Shown here one piece after another: positions 58,463-64,000 of a stretch of DNA of 64,000 nt. The notes under the pieces are model-generated. The model saw only the letters and a program-made list of their open reading frames with translations, did not search any database and was not told where the DNA came from. The DNA is from CAVXWV01 sp963695415 (GTDB lineage Bacteria > Chloroflexota > Anaerolineae > Anaerolineales > UBA4823). Numbering within the stretch: the stretch's first letter is position 1; each line of letters begins with the position of its first letter. The translations under genes were made by a program, and so were the position numbers. The stretch covers positions 173,444 to 237,443 of the forward strand of contig CAVOGL010000020.1 in assembly GCA_963695415.1 (NCBI GenBank), written 5' to 3'.

Positions 58463-59671
58463 TTACATGTTTATGTCAGTACACCCAGGAGGAAGTCTTT
58501 TCCAGATTTTTGGATCGGAAATCTCATCTTCATAGTATGTTATTATCTGGTCAACGTCCGATGTGTTCTCATGAAAATCATAGATGTGCCAAGCGTTATG
58601 AACAGGTGAGCCAAAGCATACATGGGCTTGTATGTCCGTCAGATCATAGATCATCGACCGAATAGTTCCTAGCCAATCCGTATAATAGTGACAACACGGC
58701 CCGTCAGGGATGGTTAATGCCTGGAAAGCTTTTAATTCTGAAAGCCCAATCGGCACTACCTGTTTTGCGAACCATGCATTCATTGCATTATGCCGGAGAA
58801 GTGAATGGACACCTCGAAAGCTTTCTTTCTCCCACATCGCTTCCAAGAGATAATGATTAGTCGAACACAGATACTGCTCAGAATGCTCTAGACCAATTTT
58901 GCGATACGCAAATGCGGGACCGGCAAAATTGACCAGAAATGCGTCACCATGTGTATCAGCAATAATCAGCGATCCTGCCCCTCCTGCCTTGGGTAATTCT
59001 TGATAAACTTCAAATGCTTCTTGAGCAGTTTTACATGTTTCGAGTAAGATGCGAACAAAGATATGATCACAAAACAGCGATTGATTCTCTATCTTTACAC
59101 CTTGCAATCCGTTATGATTAATGCTCAACCCATGTTCATTCAATCCATTCCATCGACCAAAGAACATCATGGAGAATCCCATAAACGAACATCCGGGGCG
59201 GGTATTGATGATATGAAGATGTTCATCCGAGAGTGACCAATCATAATTATGTCCTGTATACAGATGATTGTTGGCTGTTATTGATGGGAACGCAATAAAC
59301 TGGCTACAATTATTGGCTGACCAATCATAGATAAAGCGATAGAGAAATGTTTCATAGGCGACATTGACCGTGTCAGTAAACCCTGTGATTTCATCCAGGA
59401 ACTCGGGTAAATATTTCGGAATTTCCTTTTCGAATTGTCGGACTCGCTTACTATCTATTTCTTGCTTGAATTCATCCATGGTGTTCTTGAAGAATGACCG
59501 CAAATAGTCATCGGCCATCACGAATTCACCTATTGTTTTCCCATTTTCATATGCAGAGTTCTGTAACCGTATATTGTAACTGGTGAAGGTGTTAATTGTT
59601 CCTCCTTTGTGTGGGATATAGCGGCCATTCATAGCTGGAATGGCATGCTTTACAAGGTATTTTGCACGCAA
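58463..59671 (-). CDS. C45-family N-terminal-nucleophile amidohydrolase (cassette 4)
   Basis: A protein of about 402 residues (or 389 from ATG 59632). The catalytic region is FLYRFIYDWSANNCSQFIAF, in which Cys would become the nucleophile after self-cleavage, then HLYTGHNYDWSLSDEHLHII, as in acyl-CoA:6-aminopenicillanate acyltransferase-like (C45) enzymes. An Asn/Asp-rich SINHNGLQGVKI follows. The longest frame starts at TTG 59671 with GGAG 14 bases upstream. No signal peptide is clear. Substrates may be amide-linked metabolites such as acyl-amino acids. The cassette is markedly A+T-rich. Confidence 0.75.
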   Translation of the reverse strand: MRAKYLVKHAIPAMNGRYIPHKGGTINTFTSYNIRLQNSAYENGKTIGEFVMADDYLRSFFKNTMDEFKQEIDSKRVRQFEKEIPKYLPEFLDEITGFTDTVNVAYETFLYRFIYDWSANNCSQFIAFPSITANNHLYTGHNYDWSLSDEHLHIINTRPGCSFMGFSMMFFGRWNGLNEHGLSINHNGLQGVKIENQSLFCDHIFVRILLETCKTAQEAFEVYQELPKAGGAGSLIIADTHGDAFLVNFAGPAFAYRKIGLEHSEQYLCSTNHYLLEAMWEKESFRGVHSLLRHNAMNAWFAKQVVPIGLSELKAFQALTIPDGPCCHYYTDWLGTIRSMIYDLTDIQAHVCFGSPVHNAWHIYDFHENTSDVDQIITYYEDEISDPKIWKRLPPGCTDINM

Positions 59672-59809
59672 TGGGTATTTTTTCTTCTCCTTACAAAACG
59701 AAGAAGATGATAGTTGTTTACAAGAAAGATGTCAAATTAAATCTATAAAGACTTTATTATCTTTAATTAATATTTATTTCTTGTTGGTCATGATATTAAA
59801 CACAGCGAA

Positions 59810-59935
59810 AGCTAACGAGAGCATAACCAGCGGGGCGCTCTACCCCAGGCCATCCTTGAACCGTAACCAAGTTTGGCAAATCGGGCCGCGTATCCTCGGG
59901 GCGAAAGCCCCGTCTGTGTTCATGCAGGGTTAGGT
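59810..59935 (-). other. attC3
   Basis: A 126-bp site with ends AGCTAAC (59810-59816) and GTTAGGT (59929-59935). Arms GCATAACCAGCGGGGC and GCCCCGTCTGTGTTCATGC pair with bulged bases. The stop codon of the next gene (59920) lies inside the site. Confidence 0.75.
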
Positions 59936-61251
59936 GGCACATTTTGCTCTTCTCGCTTTCTTCGCCAAGAACGAGAAATCAAGTTAATAAAAACAACAAC
60001 TACAAACCAAAGTAATATCCATTCCCATGGAAGAGTGCGAACCTTCGATAGGGGATCCAATTGCTTCAATAGAATATCTCGTATCTCCGCTATATTTCCC
60101 CAAACAGATGTAAAATCATCATTTTCTCCTAATATTCCATTTACATTAGTGAAGATAACATAACCGCATTGCTTTGCTGGGTTGAATTGCCATAAACTTT
60201 GATAGCCCACTGTTGATCCACCATGTCCCATCCAGCCATTCTGATAATGGATTAACCCTAATCCATATCCTGCGTCATACAATTCCGAATTTGGATTCAG
60301 AATACTTCTTCCCTTTGATACTTTCGCTTGCATGACTTCAATGGTCTCAGGCATCAACAGTTGAAATTGATTGTAGAAACCATTGCTCAGATAAGCTAGC
60401 ATAAACTTCCCCATATCTTCTGCCGTTGTGCGCATCATGTAGCCATTCCCATTCCAAAATGTCAACGCGATATTATCCCCATTAATTCGTGTGTATGGGA
60501 TTGCATGTTGATCAATGTAATCTTCTAAAACAAAACCGGTATTTAACATCCCTAGCGGTTCAAAAATATTTTCTTTCATGTACTTTGGATAAGGATTCCC
60601 CGACACATGTTCGATAAGGTATCTCAGCAAAGGATATGCTGATACAGAGTAATGATATTTCTCCCCAGGTTCAAATATCCAAATATTTGGATTGTAATTC
60701 GATCCACTCGAGGTAAACGAAGCGATCAGATATTCTTCCAATGACATGTTTTGAGTTTCAGGGTTGCAAGTTGGTCTATATTCTACAAATTTGCATTCTG
60801 TATCCCATTCAAATTGATCTCTAACGGCATCCAAACCTGAGCGGTGAGCGAGCAGCATTCGGATTGTAATTGGAACATTCGGATATTTAGGATGACTTAT
60901 CTCAAATGGGATATATTCATTAATATCAGCGTCAAGATCGATCATACCTTTCTCATACAATTGAAGCACAGCCGTTGCATCCACAACCTTCTGAACTGAG
61001 CCATTCATATATAAAGATTGGGTGTCTGAATTCTCGCCTAATGTTTTTGACCAAGTGATTTGATTCTGATCGATAATTGCAATTTGGACTGAAGGAAGCT
61101 CTCCACTAACCATTATTTCTTTGATTCTATGCTCAACTTCCATATTAATCATCGAATTTTGGTTAGATTTTTGTGGTGAACAGTTATACAGAATTCCGCT
61201 AATCAGCAATAGAGCAAGAATAACTATTACCCACTTCTTTTTTTCGTTCAT
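59920..61251 (-). CDS. Serine beta-lactamase-like lipoprotein (cassette 3)
   Basis: A 443-residue protein of the class C beta-lactamase/penicillin-binding-protein-like family. The signal WVIVILALLLISGILYNC ends in a lipobox Cys. The catalytic SxxK is SVQK (YMNGSVQKVVDAT), the Tyr triad is YSVSAYP and the third motif is HGG in MGHGGSTVGYQ. A membrane segment near the end (WILLWFVVVVFINLISRSWR) may anchor the C-terminus. This family includes esterases and peptidases, so drug resistance is not implied. It lies inside an integron cassette. Confidence 0.85.
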   Translation of the reverse strand: MNEKKKWVIVILALLLISGILYNCSPQKSNQNSMINMEVEHRIKEIMVSGELPSVQIAIIDQNQITWSKTLGENSDTQSLYMNGSVQKVVDATAVLQLYEKGMIDLDADINEYIPFEISHPKYPNVPITIRMLLAHRSGLDAVRDQFEWDTECKFVEYRPTCNPETQNMSLEEYLIASFTSSGSNYNPNIWIFEPGEKYHYSVSAYPLLRYLIEHVSGNPYPKYMKENIFEPLGMLNTGFVLEDYIDQHAIPYTRINGDNIALTFWNGNGYMMRTTAEDMGKFMLAYLSNGFYNQFQLLMPETIEVMQAKVSKGRSILNPNSELYDAGYGLGLIHYQNGWMGHGGSTVGYQSLWQFNPAKQCGYVIFTNVNGILGENDDFTSVWGNIAEIRDILLKQLDPLSKVRTLPWEWILLWFVVVVFINLISRSWRRKREEQNVPPNPA

Positions 61252-61287
61252 TTTTCATCCATATTTAGAAGCCATGTGGTTTATGCC

Positions 61288-61413
61288 ACCTAACGGTTTG
61301 CGTTACCGGCGGGGCGATTTTGCAAGACCTGTTTATATTATGGCATGAAACTTGGAAAACTGCGCCGGATTTTCGACGGCATTAGCCCCGTCCGTGTACA
61401 GACTGGGTTAGGC
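61288..61413 (-). other. attC2
   Basis: A 126-bp site with ends ACCTAAC (61288-61294) and GTTAGGC (61407-61413). Arms ACCGGCGGGGC and GCCCCGTCCGTG pair with bulged bases. Confidence 0.8.
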
Positions 61414-61431
61414 AGGATGCTTTATGGTTTT

Positions 61432-62740
61432 TTAAATTTTCTTCTTCCGTTTCCTAACTCGCAATACAAACATTATTCCAACCCCAACAAGGATGATCAG
61501 GATTATCAGGGAACCCCATATGATTTCGTCCATTATTTCAGCCTGCCCCATCGCAGAAATAACATCGACTAAGAATTCATCACCCTGCATTCTGGGACTG
61601 GTATTGAACAGAGCAACCCAGGCTAGACCACTTGACGTGCGATATAAGATGGCAGTAGAACCAGGGATTGAACCAGTATGCCACCAATTGGCATTGTCAC
61701 TCGCAGGTCGAACTCTCCACCCAAGTCCGTAATAATCTGATGATCCATCCCATAAAGGTGGTGCAGGGCGAGACAACATGATTGTCAATGTGTCGGTATT
61801 CAATATCGTCGATGAGTTTGTGTTATCCACTGCTGAAACGAAGTGTGCCAGGTCAATCACTGAACCAACCCAACCCCCATGTGAGTCCATGGCCTCAAGG
61901 TAAAATCCTCCATAGGGCCAGGGCGTTTGTTCTGATATTTCCGGGAACACTGATTGGGTTAGTGGTGCTCCATCATAATCGTAATAATGAACTTCGCCCT
62001 CATGTCTGCCTGATAACAATGATTCCCCTAGGCGCATTTCCTTGATACCTATGGGTTCTAGTACCTCACTCATGACGTACTCTTCGTAACTCTGGTTGGA
62101 CACTTTTTCGATGACACGACCGAGAACACAATACCCAAAGTTTGAATAGGCATATTGGCTTCCAGGGTCATAATCAAGCGGCTGCCCCAGCATATATTGG
62201 ATGACCGTTACGCAATCCGCTGGTTCAGGAACTTCCATTTCTCGGGCTATCTCATTGGTCATGAACATTGGGTCAAAGCTTACATTAGTGTTCCATCCCC
62301 CAGAGTGTTGCAGCAGTTGCCTGATGGAAATGTCGTAGATTCGGGAGTCAACGGTCATTCCATCAAGGGATTGGAAATCGTCTATGAGAATGAAGGCTTT
62401 ATCGTCAAGACTCAACTTGCCATTTTCCACCAACTTGAGAATAGCCACAGATGTAATCGGCTTAGAAACACTCGCTATTCGGAAAAGTGACTTTGGATAT
62501 ACTGGTTCCTGTTGTTCCACATCTGCCAGACCATATCCTCTTGCCAGCAAAATCTGCGAATCCTTGATAATTGCAAGAGCTCCTCCAGGGATTTCCCACT
62601 CTTCCACTAGATTTCACAAAGGCGCGGTCATACCACTCCATGCCAGATGAATAATCCCCAGTCGTTGGCAGAGTATTGCCTTGCTGACATCCAAATAGAA
62701 GAAAATTTAGGAATATAAAAATAATAGTCATCTTCTTCAT
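61432..62740 (-). CDS. Serine beta-lactamase-like lipoprotein, frameshifted (cassette 2)
   Basis: The signal IIFIFLNFLLFGCQQ has a lipobox Cys, so the protein is lipid-anchored. The frame breaks near 62608 (RAFVKS to VEEWEIPGGALAIIKDSQIL). The catalytic SxxK is SVSK in FRIASVSKPITSVA, the Tyr motif is YSNFGYC and the third motif is HTG in WWHTGSIPGS. The C-terminal membrane helix (IWGSLIILIILVGVGIMFVL) adds a second anchor. It lies beside another member of the same family in cassette 3, though the two are not close copies. Ester or peptide hydrolysis is likely. Confidence 0.8.
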
Positions 62741-62778
62741 CACGCAATCACCTTATATGGGTCACTTTCCAGATTGCT

Positions 62779-62902
62779 GCCTAACGGTTGGCTTGAGCGG
62801 CTGGCGGGTTTCCCATAGGTCCTCCGCAACAGATCTCGTTGCTTTCCACAGAACCTTCAATTCGCGCCGAGATTAGCCAGTCCGCTCCAAGCGGTGTTGG
62901 GC
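62779..62902 (-). other. attC1
   Basis: A 124-bp site with ends GCCTAAC (62779-62785) and GTTGGGC (62896-62902), both matching the core consensus. Arms GCTTGAGCGGCTGGC and GCCAGTCCGCTCCAAGC pair along their length with two bulged bases, the classical attC form. Confidence 0.85.
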
Positions 62903-62940
62903 AGCCACCCCAGAATTGTAGGCCGATAAACGTTGTCTCT

Positions 62941-63660
62941 CTACGCAATCGTCTTGAAGCGGGCGCGGAACTTCCAGCGGATCGTGGTCACATTGTGTTC
63001 CCTGATGTAGTCAATGACCCGCTCGCTGTGGATGAAGCCATAGGTGCGAACAACGCGTTCCACTGCCCCGTAATCCTGATCCATGAAGACATCCATCGCC
63101 TCGTAGCCCAGCCCGGCCAGTATATCGTCTCTTGCTCCCTTGACTGGGGTCTCATCACGAGGCTTACCTGAGATCACCGGTCCCAGCTCGCCGCCGTACC
63201 AGCCCGGCGCAACATCAACCCGCAGGACCAAACCGCCGGGTCGAACCACCCTCTCCATCTCCATAGCGACCCGCCGTACATCGCGGTCGGCAAGCGTCAT
63301 AGCTACGGCCGCATCCACAGAGTTATCCTCTAGCGAAAGGTGCTCCGCGTCGCCGAGATCAAAGCGGACGTTCTCCACGCCACACTCTTTCGCGCGTTCC
63401 GTTGCCACCGATAGCATAGCTTCTTCAATTTCGATCCCGATGACAAAGTCCGCGTGTTTTGCCAGTTTGAATGTGGAGAGGCCGGTTCCCGAACCCACAT
63501 CGACCACCACTTTCCCCGCCAGCGGGAAGTGGGCGACCATGACATCGACAAAATCAGGGACCATCGGTATCTGTCCCCATTCCTCGTAGATCTCTGGGTA
63601 ATCACGATAGAGAATGTCCCAACGACCCTCAAGCGACTTGGGTTTTTCCTTGTCCGTCAT
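62941..63660 (-). CDS. Class I SAM-dependent methyltransferase (cassette 1)
   Basis: A 239-residue methyltransferase. Motif I is VVVDVGSGTGLSTFKLAKHA near residue 55, followed by the acidic residue in FVIGIEIEEAM, then FDLGDAEHLSLEDNSVDAAV. It is more G+C-rich than cassettes 3 and 4. As the first cassette it would be nearest the presumed cassette promoter and most strongly expressed. The substrate is unknown. Confidence 0.85.
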   Translation of the reverse strand: MTDKEKPKSLEGRWDILYRDYPEIYEEWGQIPMVPDFVDVMVAHFPLAGKVVVDVGSGTGLSTFKLAKHADFVIGIEIEEAMLSVATERAKECGVENVRFDLGDAEHLSLEDNSVDAAVAMTLADRDVRRVAMEMERVVRPGGLVLRVDVAPGWYGGELGPVISGKPRDETPVKGARDDILAGLGYEAMDVFMDQDYGAVERVVRTYGFIHSERVIDYIREHNVTTIRWKFRARFKTIA

Positions 63661-63706
63661 AGCTGCTTCTCATCTGAAATCTTTCTTGATGCTGATGTAT
63701 CTTGCT

Positions 63707-63760
63707 GCCCAACTCACGCTTAAGCGGATTGCATAACAGCTTATATACGATCTGTATATT
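63707..63760 (-). other. attI-like site
   Basis: On the minus strand the core GTTGGGC (63713-63707) marks the junction with the first cassette. Between it and the integrase gene lies an inverted repeat ATATAC (63743-63748)/GTATAT (63754-63759) that may help integrase binding. The position, directly next to the integrase start, is that of attI. Confidence 0.6.
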
Positions 63761-63788
63761 CGCCTAATCATTTCGGCAGTTATACCGC

Positions 63789-63794
63789 ATTATA
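63789..63794 (-). promoter_or_regulatory. Possible cassette promoter (Pc) -10 element
   Basis: TATAAT on the minus strand, followed by G, about 80 bases upstream of the attI cut site and reading into the cassettes. No good -35 element is seen at 16-18 bases, but the palindrome at 63801-63822 overlaps that place. Confidence 0.4.
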
Positions 63795-63800
63795 TGAGTA

Positions 63801-63822
63801 TTGTGATAGAATTCTATCACAA
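63801..63822. promoter_or_regulatory. Perfect 22-bp palindrome upstream of the integrase gene
   Basis: Arms TTGTGATAGAA and TTCTATCACAA meet without a gap. It lies 24 bases before the integrase start and overlaps the -35 region of the presumed Pc. A dimeric regulator bound here would affect both integrase and cassettes. It does not match the common LexA boxes. Confidence 0.65.
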
Positions 63823-63846
63823 TTTTGTTATGCCTTGAAGGATTGT

Positions 63847-64000
63847 ATGGCTGCCAAACCGTCCAAATTACTCGATCAAGTTCGTGAAGTCCTGCGCATG
63901 AAGCACTATGCCTACCGCACCGAGCAGGCTTATATCGACTGGATCAAGCGTTTCATCTTCTTCCACAACAAGCGCCACCCCAAAGACATGGGAGCGGACG
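63847..64000 (+). CDS. intI: Integron integrase (IntI), N-terminal part only
   Basis: The visible 51 residues are the typical start of an integron tyrosine recombinase: KLLDQVREVLRMKHYAYRTE then QAYIDWIKRFIFFHNKRHPK and DMG. Integron integrases carry exactly this HYS(Y)RTEQ-Y--W-KRFI-FH-KRHP opening. The catalytic core and the IntI-specific insert lie beyond the window edge. The start ATG 63847 has GAAGGA 4 bases upstream. It faces away from the cassettes, as in known integrons. Confidence 0.9.
   Translation, partial: MAAKPSKLLDQVREVLRMKHYAYRTEQAYIDWIKRFIFFHNKRHPKDMGAD

Larger units (their letters stand above)
51992..64000 (-). mobile_element. Integron: integrase gene start, attI and a six-cassette array
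   Basis: The element comprises the start of an integron integrase (63847, plus strand), an attI-like site (63707-63713) and five attC sites with a broken sixth at the far end. Cassette genes mostly read away from the integrase on the minus strand. Cassette spans (from G^TT cut sites): 63712-62785, 62784-61294, 61293-59816, 59815-58241, 58240-53265 and 53264-51998. A possible cassette promoter lies at 63789-63794. No antibiotic-resistance cassette of the classical type is present. The right end of the integrase lies outside the window. The left end abuts a truncated ClC gene. Confidence 0.85.

Noticed and set aside
59920..61251. Antibiotic-resistance beta-lactamase call
   Set aside because: The motifs fit the broad serine hydrolase/penicillin-binding family, which contains many esterases and peptidases; resistance is not shown.
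63801..63822. CRP-type site reading of the palindrome (TGTGA/TCACA)
   Set aside because: The half-sites are 10 bases apart instead of 6, so this is not a normal CRP site.

Overview
The window looks like a chromosomal piece of a Chloroflexota bacterium, most likely Anaerolineae-like. This is an inference from protein style: a lipoprotein sugar-binding protein with a TPTPEKIVETVEV-type linker after its lipobox, CUT1 sugar transporters without their own ATPase, a zinc ribbon-cyclase-AAA-TPR regulator, and the membrane family ending in a WDIDLIIRRSLVYLSL-type segment. No rRNA or tRNA gene was seen, so taxonomy cannot be fixed.

Layout. Positions 1-4.8 kb hold the end of a carboxylesterase, a divergent GroEL-like chaperonin and a BNR-repeat protein that starts 3 bases after it. 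Positions 4.9-12 kb (minus strand) are a sugar-uptake locus: LacI regulator, solute-binding lipoprotein, one MalF-type and two duplicated MalG-type permeases, with a PhyH dioxygenase upstream. Positions 12-22 kb mix a methyltransferase paired with an unrecognised protein, an MFS transporter, a YwiC-like protein, a UroD-family enzyme, a metallo-hydrolase and an aldo/keto reductase. Positions 22-30 kb hold aquaporin Z, a three-gene ABC-2 exporter, a second UroD-family gene, a DinB protein, an HExxH protein and an NTF2-like protein. Positions 30-50 kb are general accessory functions: TMEM198-like plus helix-hairpin-helix pair, methyltransferase, oxidoreductases, a large signalling protein, a GH3 beta-glucosidase, esterase, DinB proteins, LysE exporter, GNAT and a saccharopine-dehydrogenase-like protein.

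The most notable part is the right end, about 52.0-64.0 kb. It reads as an integron. The start of an integron integrase gene lies at 63847 on the plus strand, with an attI-like junction just left of it. Five attC recombination sites (124-140 bp, with GTTRRRY/RYYYAAC-type ends and imperfect stems) and one broken distal attC follow. Most genes between them point away from the integrase on the minus strand, as cassettes do: methyltransferase, two serine beta-lactamase-like lipoproteins, a C45-type amidohydrolase, a very large 5-kb unit (adenosine deaminase, nucleoside hydrolase and TetR, with a divergent DJ-1/metallo-hydrolase/small membrane protein operon), and an alpha/beta hydrolase. The distal end of the array abuts a ClC channel gene that lacks its N-terminal part.

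A second window-wide property is damage: at least 25 apparent one-base frameshifts in about 18 genes, most of them extra single bases, plus one in-frame TGA. The one-sided direction makes unpolished long-read or assembly error likely, but true decay cannot be excluded. Coordinates for those genes are given as the reconstructed full span.
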